Below are positions 47,367 to 58,500 of a DNA stretch of 64,000 nt, in pieces. Within the stretch, counting starts at the first letter, position 1; the number at the start of each line of letters is the position of its first letter. Under the pieces are notes generated by a model. The model worked only from the letters and a program-made list of their open reading frames with translations. It made no database searches and was not told the DNA's origin. This DNA is from Crocodylus rhombifer (lineage: Eukaryota; Chordata; Crocodylia; Crocodylidae). The stretch covers positions 509,708 to 573,707 of the forward strand of contig JAVSML010000029.1 in the NCBI GenBank assembly GCA_038503035.1. The letters run 5' to 3'. The translations under genes and the position numbers were made by a program.

Positions 47367-48114
47367 ATAGCTCAAAGCACTTTAGAAACAAGAAGGATCA
47401 ACCACAATTTCACACTTAAGAGAATTTCAGGCAAAGTGAGACTTTAACACAGCCACCAAGAAGAGTAGGAACAGAGAAATAAATAGAACAGCCCCAGCTC
47501 TTAGCACTCTTGCTGCTACCCCAGACTGCTTCTCTTTATTGAGGAACCTGTGCACAGCTCTGTATCTAAGCCCAAAAGCAATATCAGAAGAAATGCACAA
47601 CTTTTGCAGACAATCAAGCAAGTAACTCTAATGCAAAGCCCACTAAGAACATTGTAAAGATTCTCATTTTTAATGGACTTTGAATCAGGCTTTAAGGAGA
47701 CACTGCAAAAGCCAAGATCTCAACTTGTACAGGTTGGTTAATCCAGAGCCAACGGGAGGGGCAGGATATGGAGAAGCAATAACAAGAGAAAAGGAGAAAG
47801 AAGGAGAGCACATAGAAAAGCAGAAGTCAATAGGGTAGGCCACCAACAGGGGAGGTAGGAGGCCCACAGGGGTGGTTCAGACTGCAGTCAAATTGCACAG
47901 CCCCATCACATTTCATTTATAAAGACAGTGGCAATATGGAACAGAAGATGAGAAAGATAGATCCTACTCGTGCTGCTACTTGCAACTCAGTTGCCAGACT
48001 CGGTAACCATTTTTTCCTCTTGTCCCACATACCGGGGTGTGGCAGGGGTGGAACTTAGGGTTGTAAAAATCACCACTGTCTATTTCAAAATAAAATCATC
48101 TTCACAGTGCTTAC

Positions 48115-48235
48115 AATAGCTTTCTGCCTCTGCCTCTCCCTTTGTTTGGCCCTTTCCGATTCCCGTTTTTCATACTCTTTGCGGTATTCTTCCCTCTTCA
48201 GCCTTTCATGCTGATATTCCTCATAGCTGTCATAT
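48115..48235 (-). CDS. PPARGC1A: PPARGC1A exon 10 (charged, glutamate/arginine-rich segment)
   Basis: This 121-bp exon encodes 'YDSYEEYQHERLKREEYRKE' through 'REREREQ'-like charged repeats to 'QRQKAI', a probable long charged helix between the RS region and the RRM. The acceptor is 'ttttgtag' (AG at 48,237-48,236); the donor is ATT|GTAAG (GT at 48,114-48,113). It starts with one base completing the arginine codon left by exon 9 and ends in phase 0. Almost unchanged from mammalian protein (Lys for Arg in 'EYRKEYEK'). Confidence 0.96.
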
Positions 48236-48369
48236 CTACAAAACAAATTTATCATGTAAATAAACATTTGAATTTTACAAAGTAAAATTAATCATACAAT
48301 TTCTGGAATGTCTCGTTATCACACAAGAACAGAATAAAAAGTGAGCCAAATGCAAACAGAATGGACTAC

Positions 48370-48474
48370 CTGGGTCTACGATTACCGGGTGATCTGGATC
48401 GTGACCTTGCATGCAAGGGAGAACTTTTGTATGCTCGGTGTCTACAGTGGCTGGACTCATAATAGTAACAAGAT
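48370..48474 (-). CDS. PPARGC1A: PPARGC1A exon 9 (arginine/serine-rich region, second part)
   Basis: A 105-bp exon encoding 'SCYYYESSHCRHRAYKSS', then 'ARSRSRSPGNRRP'. The acceptor is 'cttacag' (AG at 48,476-48,475); the donor is CAG|GTAGTC (GT at 48,369-48,368). Both junctions are phase 2, so exons 8, 9 and 10 join in frame. RS-rich sequence in PGC-1alpha mediates contact with splicing and transcription-elongation machinery. Introns 8 (552 bp) and 9 (134 bp) are short. Confidence 0.95.
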
Positions 48475-49026
48475 CTGTAAGAAGAAACACAGAAGCCATT
48501 TGCTACTGCCATTTAGTATAAATCTACTGACATCATTTTCTCTACATACTACCTGGACCTACAATTTCTTCCAAGCTACCACTTAGATTTTCTAGTGACA
48601 GTTTTTGATCTGCTAGTCAACTTAGGGGCCTAGAGTAATATCGTTTTCTCCCCTTTGAAGTGTCCCTTATTGATGCTAACACAGAGCATCAAATCAGCCA
48701 TTGTCAACTTTATCTTATATGGATTGCAGTTAGATTGGCAAAGGGCAGCTTGCAGATAATGGAAAAAAGTCAGCTGAGGAAATTTCTCAACAGCTGTTCT
48801 GCCTCCGCTCTGACTAGCTTCACTAAGAGTGTGCAATATTGGCAAGTTTAAAGGATAATGTCAACAAATGTTTGCCTGACAATCTCATTATTTTCAGTGT
48901 TAATAAGCTCAAATCAGTAAGAAGAGTTCCTCTGGATTCCATTGCTTCTGCATTTATTATATATATATCACATATATATGATAGTCTTTCCCTTTATATT
49001 ACTATACTTGCATTTTTATACTGTAC

Positions 49027-49939
49027 CTTGAAGAGGATCTGCTACATGGCGATCTTGATCTCGATCGGGAATATGGAGAACGGGAACAAGACCTGCGTTG
49101 AGGAAAGGACCTTGATCTAGAGCATATCCTTTGGGATCTTTGAGAAAATAAAGATTTGGATGGAGACACTGAATCTCTGCATGGAGAGTTAAAAGAAGAG
49201 CAAGAAGGCGATACATCAAACAAAGAATAGGCTTGTGTCCCATCCCAAGGGTAGCATAGTTTATCACTTTCATCTTCACTATCATCAAAGAGACCGTCCA
49301 TTGCTAGTCCTGAATTTATAAACATAGGTAGTTTGGAGAACTGTTCATTACTATAATCACTGTCCCTCAGTTCACTGGTCTTATCTGCCTCTTCTTCAAA
49401 AACAGCTTGGCTAGGGTGACCAAAGTGCTTATTCAGTTCAGCCCGGATTTCCTGGTCTTGGAGCTGCTTTCTATTATTGCAGTGGGAACCCTGCTTATTT
49501 GTCTGTAAAGTCTCTTTCTTGTAATACTGGTCTTGTTCTAAAGAAGAACAAATCTGACACTGCCATGCAGGTGAAGAATCCTTAAATTCTAGTTGTCTGG
49601 ACTCCTGAAGTTCCTGGGATATTTTAATATGTATTTCTGATTTTGAATTCACAGACTGACAATAGTCGTGGTCACCAAACAGCCGCAAACTAGGCCGTTT
49701 TGTCTTTCTCTCCTCATGTCCACTGGACAGTACTGTTGTCTTGCTGAGCTGTGCATACAGCTCAGACTGTTCTGGACCCTTCTTGATTGGGTTATTTCCT
49801 TGAGAACTGGAAGACTCACTATAGCGAGGCTTTTTTGGAGGTGGTACAACAGTCTTGCATGATGACTTCGGCTTAGGTGAAGTCCTAAAAGGATTATCTT
49901 GGTTGGCTTTGTGAGGAGGGGTTGTAGGTGGAGTTAGGC
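49027..49939 (-). CDS. PPARGC1A: PPARGC1A exon 8 (large central exon)
   Basis: This 913-bp exon encodes about 304 residues with no interruption. In order they are: 'LTPPTTPPHK' (the mammalian p38/GSK3-dependent phosphodegron context); the basic 'PPPKKPRYSES'; 'ERKTKRPSLRLFGDHDYC', holding the DHDY host-cell-factor binding motif; 'EIRAELNKHFGHPSQAVF'; the acidic 'GLFDDSEDESDKL'; then the start of the RS-rich region, ending 'SRSRSPCSRSSSR'. The acceptor is a T-rich tract with AG at 49,941-49,940; the donor is AAG|GTACAG (GT at 49,026-49,025). Entry is phase 1, exit phase 2. The middle part (about 49,480-49,640) is the most diverged from mammals. A serine before 'KKPRYS' of mammals is absent. 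Confidence 0.97.
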
Positions 49940-50254
49940 CTAAAAAAAGAAGATTTTTTTTAACAGAGAAAAATGCTTTTACAAAAATGTATATTTTTCT
50001 TTGCGGAAGATGATACACTAAGGCTCTTTCACCATAAATTGAAATTAGTAGCATGTTATGCACCAACAGTAATAGTCTTTAGTGCTTCCAACTCCAGTAC
50101 TAAATGACACCAAATATTAACACATTGCCATCAAGATCTCCAATGTTATTTCTGTCACTTTTTCATCAACATTTGTCTTCATTTATATTTTCTTACATTT
50201 ATACATATAAAATGTAAGTTGTACCCTCGCTACAGAATTGTTTATTTTCACATG

Positions 50255-50696
50255 GCAGACAAGGTTCTTTGGGTGAATCTGATATCTTTTACTAGACCAA
50301 CTTAAACAGTTGGAAAAAAAAAATTTAGCAAGCTTTCAGCTTAGCAAGCAAGCAACAATTTAACACCTTCAGTTGGAAATGAGGCAGATCTCTTTGTACA
50401 AACCATGGCTAGAGGACACTTAGCACTTTTTCACTGTAAAGATGAACAGAGAAGCTTGAGAAGATTATAAATGTATTTATTCATATAAGTTCATTGTTCC
50501 TTCCCTTCATCAGGCTGAGGAAGTCTCAGGCTGAGGGAGACTTCCTCAGCTTGACAAAGGGTTTTTCAACCTGAAAGCTTGCTAAATTTCTTTTCCCACT
50601 ATTTAAGTTGGTCTAATAAAAGATATCAGATTCACCCAAAGAACTTTGTCTGCCTATGTCCTTAGACCAACATGGCTACAACGTACACCCCTTTAT
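50255..50696. mobile_element. Penelope-like element, two inverted arms without coding core
   Basis: The left part ('aaggttctttgggtgaatct', 'gatatcttttactagacc') is the inverse of the right part ('ggtctaataaaagatatc', 'agattcacccaaagaact'). Both match the arms of the element at 57,190-58,908. Between them is unrelated sequence and a 14-bp hairpin (50,514-50,527 with 50,537-50,550). The right flank reads 'gaccaacatggctacaac'. I interpret it as an internally deleted copy or an arm-arm insertion. Confidence 0.6.
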
Positions 50697-51559
50697 TTTC
50701 ACAAGATGTTTATGAGGGAAGATACTTTTAGCATTCACTCCATTTGCTTTTTTTCCTCCTCAAACCAATGAAGCATGTCCCAAGGCTAAAGAAATTAACA
50801 TTTAAAAACTTGGATGAAAACAAAACTGGAAAAATTTAAACAAATGTTACCAAAGTAATTTCTGTAATACACAGAGCACTAATGCAAGGAAGTACAGCAG
50901 CTCTACAACTTGACTGCAATGATTCTTTGTCTCCACAGTTCATTAACTTGGTAAACCATTGCTAATATATGCATAATTTATTCTTATAAGCGTAACTAAT
51001 AAATTTTGCCTAAAAGGTGGTTCGGCAACAAAACCTAAGTGAACAATAGTAGTAAATATTGCAGCTCCAATGAACCATCCTATTTAAAACTAAATATTAG
51101 TGAGTGTCTTGAGGTAAAAGGATTGAAGTTTACCTGATGCTTAGAAACTAAAAACTTAAGTCCAATAAAGACTAGTTAGGTCAATAGTTACTCAGTTTTT
51201 CTATAGCATTAATATAATTTTTTAGATCACGTCTCTATGAAAATTTGGGCATAACTTAACTCAACTTAAAGCTCTGAAAGTTGTGAATGACAGACACATC
51301 CCACAGGTGAACTTGCATTAAAAGGTGTATAAATGTACAGAAAAAAGTATATAAATCAAAGTTTCCTTCAGACTTTATAATAACTAATATTCTGGTAATC
51401 GAAAAGACAACAGCATAAACAAATCTGGAGTAGTAGCAAAGTGCAGCCTTGACTCAGGAAATTCAAGAAAATACTTAGGCATGAATTCACATTTCATTTA
51501 TTTCAATGCAACTTAAATATTTGCTTACATTTAAGCGTGTGCTTAAGAACTTTCTTGAA

Positions 51560-51730
51560 TCAGGGAGAAATAGAAGAGTATAATAAAGATAAGAAAGACC
51601 TACTAGGTTACATAGTCCATCCCTTAAACAATCCTAGAGCCAATGTGGCACATATCCTAATGCTTTCATCCAGCCCAGTTTTAAAATGTACAAAGAGAAG
51701 GCCTTCCATCTCTCCCCCAGGGAGAAAAAA
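51560..51730 (-). mobile_element. Old CR1/L3-like LINE fragment
   Basis: Words such as 'catagtccatccct', 'caatcctagagccaa' and 'tccagcccagttttaaaatg' resemble the reverse complement of diverged CR1/L3 ORF2 ends. It is old and has no frame. Confidence 0.45.
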
Positions 51731-54700
51731 TGTGGATACACTTTGAAGAAATGTGCATTTCAAATATGGGGAGAGTTTTGTTTTGTATTTTTAACCATGC
51801 AATGGAGCTCAGTGGATCAATGCAAATGGAACATATTTTATAGTGTTTTGCAGTAAAGAAGGAAAAACCTCCATCAATGCATAGTGCTCCCTAAGGGCTA
51901 TAAATGGAGACTAGAAGTCCCATTGCATTCGCTGCAATGAAGATAGGAATAGCAAGACATGAATACTTGATGCAAAAGAAAAGCCAGATTTTGTCTGAAC
52001 ATTTGAAAATATTTTTAAGAGCAGGTCATGTCTATGTAAGGGTTTCCTCTAATGCCGCGAAGGTGAGCAAGAAGTAGTTCCTTACACAAATCCGAGTCCC
52101 TCAAAGTTTAAGCTGCCCCCAACTTCTGCTTCACTGACAACTGGCCAAATTCATATATGGAAAAACTACTTCTTGCAGTTCACATTACCCATTTTCTGCT
52201 CTTTTTTCCTAACTCCCTTTCAGACTAGTCAGCTTTCAGCCAATTACCCATTTGCAGGCTGGATATTTCAAACGAGCTAACAGCAGTTTAGTAAACTGAA
52301 GACAGCAATTCCCCTTTAACATTTTGCAATAAAATTAATGGGTCAGATTCAGCAAAGTGTTAATGACTAAAATAGGATCAGTGTTGTAAAATAAATTCAT
52401 AAGTAATATTTTGATTTGCCAAATTAGATACACCATAAGAAGTCCTAAGGTTACCAGAGAATTTCTCTTACTTACAAAAAATGGCCCTTTCAAGAAGTAT
52501 AAACTGGAAAAACTAGCTGCTACTATTTTTTATCCCATAAGCAGCATTTGTAGAATTTGTATACTTTAGATTTTTAATCTAAAATACCATAATTAATATG
52601 GTAAAATTCCAAATAAATTCTTTCCATTCACCTTCAGGTCACACAAGCAGCTTTATACAGAACATGAATGCTTTTATAAGTGATGTAAGCTAACCAGTAA
52701 GGAGATCAACTTGCTGGTCAGAGAAGAAACCCAAAAGCATGTATGCTACCAGCATTCCTTTAATTGTGCTTGAAATGTCCTAAGGAAAGGATTCTTCTTC
52801 ACATTTGACACTTTTCCTGTTCTGGAGAAGAAGCAGGAAGTGTCTAAAAAAACAATAAGTTGGTAATAAACTGTTCAAAAAGTTAGATAAACTTTTTTCA
52901 TTTAACCTGAAAGTGAAAACTGTTTGCATTTCTGGTTTGTTACAAAGCTCTGAATTGTTTTTTGTTTTGTTTATATCACTACTTTGATCCCTACCTCCAA
53001 TCCCTCCCCTCCCCCACCCCCAGTCAAATGTCCAAAAAATCTAAATTTTGAGAAATTAGTTGACTGCATACCTACTTGGCCACTGTGTCACATTTGTTCA
53101 TCTTCACACAAATCACTGTAATCCTGATTTCATGCCATGACCCTAAATCAATAGTGTTAAAATATTCTGTAACCCTTGGATTATTTCATGCACACTGATT
53201 TCTCTTTGAATGTGTACATTTTAGGGTTGACAGTACAAGGTATATTCTGTGCTCTCTCTTGAACTTAGCAGGTTTTGACAGATTTATGTAAGGACAGATG
53301 GCCATTACAGGCTGAAGGCTGACAAGAGGCAGTTCAGAGCATTGTTAACACACTTGCACAAACTCTCAGCAGTGCAGCACTGTGCAGAATGTAATTCAGA
53401 CTATAGCTTTTTTATTGCTGCCTATTTTCTTTTGTCAAAAGAGCCTGCTGTGCACAGCAACAAATGGCTGCCATTACCCAGAATGTAATGGGTGTCAGAC
53501 AAATCACGTAACACAAACAATCAAGAGTATGTAGGTCATATTTCAACAGAGCACAACCTTAGCAATATTTATGATTACTGCATTGAAATGTGCTCTATAA
53601 TAAACAAGTACCTCTACATCACTCACACTTATGTACTTCTGCACAGCAAATCTGTTAGGAGTGGTACATACTCTACAATCATACCCGTTAAATAGCCTTT
53701 TCTTAAAAGTAAACAGCAAGTATTTTTTCATGACATGCTATAAAACCATTTTCTTTGTAGGGATTTTTCTTTAATTGAATGGCTTCAGTAAATGTTAAGT
53801 TTTTACTTTGCCTCATGTCTTCTATAGTCTATGAATTTACTCAGTAATCTCTGTTTTAAGATAGTGGATATCAATTTACTAACATTGCTACCAAATCATC
53901 ACCACCACCTTGCATTTGCGTGGCAACAGAATTTCATGTATGCCAGCTCCACCACCTCAGTTTAATGACCTCCTATATAGTAAGGGAAAACATATGAATG
54001 GAAAGGGAAAATATGCCCAAGACAAATGTCACACGTCACTGTACCAAAAACTGAGTAACTCATTTACCTCAGGTTGATCAGAATAAATTAGAGGAGTGCC
54101 TCACAGTTAAGTGTAAATTAGACTTTTTATACCACTTTTACAATTCTGTTTTATATAGGCAACAATCTTTTTGCACAAATTGGTGTTACTGTCAGCTTAT
54201 AAAAACACTTGATTATGTTTGTTAGTGCATTTTGGGGGGCCTTGCAGTCTTTCAGGAAATGCATCTCCTGTATCATTCAGTGAGTGCAGTGAATTCATAA
54301 GAGTTATTAAAAATGGATTGTTTCATACCATATGAGTTTGAAAAGCACTGAATGCAAGATAATGGCTTGATTCAAGAAAAAAATAGAGCTTTTATATGGC
54401 ACAAGACTACAGAAAATATAACAAAATTAAACAGCCATCATATAATAAAGAACTACAGGCTTGTTGAACACTTAGTTTAATCTTATGGTCAGTCCTGAAG
54501 AAAATAAAATGCAGACGCCTGGAAAATATCTAATAATTTACTAGATTTTATTTCCTCTGGACAAATCTCTTTCCTTCATGTATCACTTTGTCAGAAATTA
54601 TTTTGAGGTGAAACAAGTTCTTACAGAGTAGAAGTTAAGTATCTGCTCTGACAACCAGGGGGTAGCTCGGGCTTAGAGGGAAGCAAATACTGTGGGTTAA

Positions 54701-54975
54701 GTATATGCAAGGATGCTCAGGAATTTCCATTATTCAGTCTAATTTTGTTCATGCACCTTTCCTGTCTGCTTTTCAGAGAGACTACATTTTATCTGCGTGA
54801 AGAGCTTTTATTTAGATAAATGTGAGCACCTGTATGTGAACATGTCCCTTCACAGTGAAACTCCTCACTAAATGACCTCTACTAAGCAGGTGGGGGAGTA
54901 TGATCCCATTTTCCATTATTTTACTTTTTTATTTGTATTGTACTAGTGTACCAAGCCATTGTGCAATCCATCCCT

Positions 54976-54986
54976 ACACACACGCG

Positions 54987-55029
<43 letters not shown>
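54976..55029. repeat. (CA)n/(CG)n microsatellite
   Basis: 'acacacacgcgcgcgcgcgc' followed by an uninterrupted CA run. The mixed CG/CA alternating purine-pyrimidine tract of about 54 bp is the kind that can adopt Z-DNA; that is inference from composition. Confidence 0.9.
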
Positions 55030-55031
<2 letters not shown>

Positions 55032-55886
55032 CCTCCTTGTCCCTGTCAGACCAGGCTTCTCTTGGTCTGCTATCTGGGCCCATGTAAACCAGTACAATCT
55101 GTTCCATGGACAAGTTGTCAGCAGCTAAACCAGTGCCCCCACCTGGGCTAGCCTGGGTAAGGAGGGTGTGTGGACACCGAGCAGGACCAAAGACAAGATC
55201 TGTCAAAGGGCGGATGAGCTCCCTGCGAGCCAGCGATCATCCAGACCTGGACAGAAGTTGGGTGCCACCAGGTCACTTTGCAAATGATGCAAAGCAACGC
55301 AACTAACCTTGGAGTAGAGGAGGGTTGTTACAGCATTTAAGGTGTCCCAAAGGTCACAGCCACCTCGGGACTGACTTGACTTGATATACCTATACAGTAG
55401 TTTTGTGAGGCTACTAAAACACGTAGCGAATATGAGTTTTTCATACAGTTAAATGATCCCAGCATGAGCAGTAATGATAGGGAAGAGATGCTCCAGCACT
55501 ACAGACAGCTCCCGGCTTTGAGTTTTTGTAGAAGTTGTATCCCCAGATACTAGAGGAAAGTACCAGTACAGTCAGCCACTAAGGCAAAAGGATTAGCATT
55601 CACAGGAGGGAGTGCAATACATACAGCACAAGATCACATACATCGCTCGCCAGGCACTTGATCACTTGTTGCCACGCCTATGGTTGATTAATTTCAACCA
55701 CCACATGAATATCATTTAGGATTGCATTTCATGATGCTCTGTTGCCTCCTTATGCTTGAGTCCTTTTGCCTAGCATATGAGGAGGGGACTCTCAGGATGG
55801 ATGTATTTCTGGTTATGGAGCTGAATATTGGTGCCTCTCCTGATGGACTAGGATTTACCTTCTGCTTTTTGGATTACTAGAAGGAG

Positions 55887-56119
55887 CACTGGGCACGTCT
55901 ACACAAGACTCAATGCACAGAAAACAAATTCTACTAAGCATTAGCACGGCAGACAAAGCCTGTGCTAATACTCAGAAGCATCACAAAAAACCACGTTCAT
56001 TTTCACTAATCCCCAGTAGTGCTGATTACAGCATATTAAGTTAGTACCTGTCATTACAGGCTCTAAACTTATTATGTCATATGATATGGCGCATTAATGA
56101 ACGTGTAGACATGCCCACT
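55887..56119. repeat. MITE-like repeat with CACTGGGCACGTCTACAC-type ends
   Basis: The left end 'cactgggcacgtctacac' and right end 'gtgtagacatgcccactg' are inverse copies with two mismatches, 18 bp long. This is the best-defined member of the 'GTCTACAC' family (others at 10.5 and 19.7 kb). The interior has mirrored 'ctaatactcag / agtagtgctgatt' words. CA...TG ends would suit a hAT relative, but the 8 bp on either side do not match. Confidence 0.65.
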
Positions 56120-57625
56120 GCTAACATTATTAACATTATGCCAGTCCTGCTAGCCGGCTCCTGAAGCATGTATATCCTATTGCTGCCCAAATCATACAAC
56201 TTTCTCCATACTTCATAATAAGCTGTGAATGAATGACTTAGAGCCATCTGAAGTCTTGAGGTAAGCAGATTTAACTCCACTAGAGTTCTAGCTGCTGATA
56301 CCAACAAAGCATTTGGGCTCCAGCAGATTTTTCAAGATTCTACAGTATCTGGCAATACATGTTTCTTTAAATTTGCTATATAACATAATACAGTAGGAAT
56401 CAGTTTAGAAAGCTGTGGTTTAATGAGACAATGTACTTGAACCTTAATGGTGGGCCACTGAAATATGCTCAGTCCTAAGAACATCTTACATACCTGTTGT
56501 CCCCTTTTAAAAATCTTTTCTTTATTTCCTGCAGTTTGACAAAAATAGAAATTATTTTTTCACATTAGGAAGGAAAACATTTAAATTTATGGATAAAAAG
56601 CCCCTTCTGAAGCAAAAAAGCACATGGGAGAGAGAACATTTTTGTGTTCAACTTTATTTATACCCATCCACAACATGCATGTGATGAGGATTGATGGCTG
56701 AAGTGGGAAATGCTTGTATTTATTTATTTTTCTACTGCACGGCTAATTCCTCAGGGAGGGAACCGATGCCATTTTCAGCAGAGAGATCAAGGGAGTTGCT
56801 ATTTGTATTAAAATACTTTGTGCTTCAATAGTGTGGGCAGCCCTACAGTTCAGCAGTGAGATCAAGGCAACTGCCATTTAAATTACAATAAATAGTACTA
56901 GTTCAGTGCGTTATATGAGCAAAAAGAGCAATGCGGTTACCTGGATATAACTGGGAATTGCCAGGGTCTCTTTCCATACAACTGCTAAGCATTAATCACT
57001 ATTGTTGTTGTTACTTTTATTACCAAAGTAGGCCCTGATCCTGCAAAGAATTGCTAAATTAGATTGTACAGTTTTTGAGACACAGGTTCTTTCTCATATG
57101 TGTTTGTATAGCACAATATGGCCTAGGCACAACTGCCATACAGATAAATAAATTAATAAATGCATCATTTGAAAACAGCAGCATTGAAACTGCCAGCTGG
57201 GTCTTTAGTTGTAGCCATGCTGATCTAAGGACACAGGCAGGCCAGGTTCTTTGAGTAGATGTGATATCTTTTATTAGAAAAAACTAAGTAGTTGGAAAAA
57301 AGTTCTTTGCAAGCTTATGGGCACAATCACCCTTCTTCAGGCATAGGGAGCCTCTGCTGTTCCAAGATCTCCAGAGCTTTCCGAGAATGAAAGAAGCTAA
57401 AAGTGTGTCAGGATGTCAGCGAGAACGTAAATAGGTGGAATTAGGAAAACAAAAAGGTAGACAAGGAAGTGGGGGGGAGGAAGCTAAAGGTAAGTAAGGG
57501 AGACTCTACAGTAGTAGTTTTCCAAGACCGAAAAGAGGCAGTCTGTGGAAAAAGTAAATAGCTGGAAATTAGGAAGACAAAGGGTAAATAGGAAAGGTTA
57601 ACAAAGTTTACTGCTTTTTACCATT

Positions 57626-58500
57626 TTGGATATTGATTATGGTGTCCAGAAAAGAAATGCTGGTGTTATCCCCATGAATCGCACACCATTAGTTATGACA
57701 TGCCAACCTTCCCTGGAACCTACATGGAAAATCCTCAAACAATTGCAACTCATACTAGAAGAAAACCCATTTCTTAAAGAGGTCTTTCCAGAACCACCCA
57801 TCCTAGCCTTTAAACAAGCATCGAACCTCACTAGCCTCAACAGCAGAAGCAAACTCCCTATGACCCAAACCATACCTAATGGATCCAGACCATGTCATGA
57901 CAAGAAAATAAAACCTGCCAACGTATCTCCACCACTCCCACAATAACTATACCCCACAACAGAACCATCACCATTCTTGGATCTTACATCTGCACCTCCA
58001 GAAATTTTATACATCTCATCCATTGCACCAAATGCCCTCATGGGGTGACAAGGAACAATCGTAATAAGCTGATAGAGAACAGGTTTAGGTTAGAGACCAG
58101 AAGGCAGTATTTTACAGTTAGGGTGGCCAAAATCTGGACCCAACTTCCCAGGGAAGTAGTCCTCGCCCCTACCTTGGGCAAATTCAAGAGGAACCCAACA
58201 TGCATTCCTGCGTGTGGCAGGGGGTCAGGCTAGATGATCTCTTCAGGTCCCTCCTGACCCTAGCTACTATGAAACAAGAATACCCAATTTCCTGAGGGGC
58301 CACATTTCTTACAAGAGAACTGAGCTGATCTCTCAGTTCTAATCTTCAAAGGGAACTTACAAAACACCTTTCGCAGATGACCGTACAAACTTCTCTTCAT
58401 AAATCTACTGGATACAAACAAATCATGGACTCAATATAGACATTGGATTTATGACACATTACAATCTGCCTAACATCTGATTCACCAGGTACCTGCCAGA
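57626..58500 (+). pseudogene. Penelope-like protein C-terminal region, interrupted
   Basis: The frame from 57,626 has 'ILKQLQLILEENPFLKEVFP', 'ILAFKQASNLTSLNSRSKLP' and 'GSRPCHD'. After a stop near 57,945, 'IPHNRTITILGSYICTS' and 'FIHLIHCTKCP' follow up to about 58,032. This is the linker and first beta-strand of the GIY-YIG region as I remember it in vertebrate Penelope-like proteins. After the CR1, 'NFLRGHISYKRTELISQF' and 'LLDTNKSWTQYRHW' continue the C-terminal end. The segment that should carry Y-[IV]-G-E-T-G is absent at the CR1 junction, so the nuclease core is deleted. Not functional. Confidence 0.55.
58036..58275 (+). mobile_element. CR1 LINE 3' fragment nested in the Penelope-like element
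   Basis: It starts inside the CR1 C-terminal coding sequence ('GVTRNNRNKLIENRFRLETR', 'VVLAPTLGKFKRN') and ends 'agctactatgaaac'. It separates two parts of the Penelope-like coding core. It inserted after that element, giving a relative age order. Confidence 0.8.

Larger units (their letters stand above)
38374..48114 (-). other. PPARGC1A: PPARGC1A intron 10, 9.7 kb
   Basis: The intron lies between GT at 48,114-48,113 and AG at 38,375-38,374. Recognised content: MITE copy B at 40,655, hAT copy 2 at 42,423, three old palindromes at 45,235, 46,232 and 47,304, and a Tigger-like MITE at 46,586. The stretch 38,820-39,260 is more GC-rich, with an open frame on each strand but no family resemblance. 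The other parts show nothing I recognise. Confidence 0.8.

Noticed and set aside
54900..55206. Open frames with Thr-His or Val-Cys repeats in intron 7
   Set aside because: They are translations of the CA/CG microsatellite at 54,976-55,029.
55879..56127. 8-bp target duplication around the 55.9-kb MITE
   Set aside because: The 8 bp on either side (agaaggag and ctaacatt) do not match, so the element cannot be assigned to hAT on this ground.
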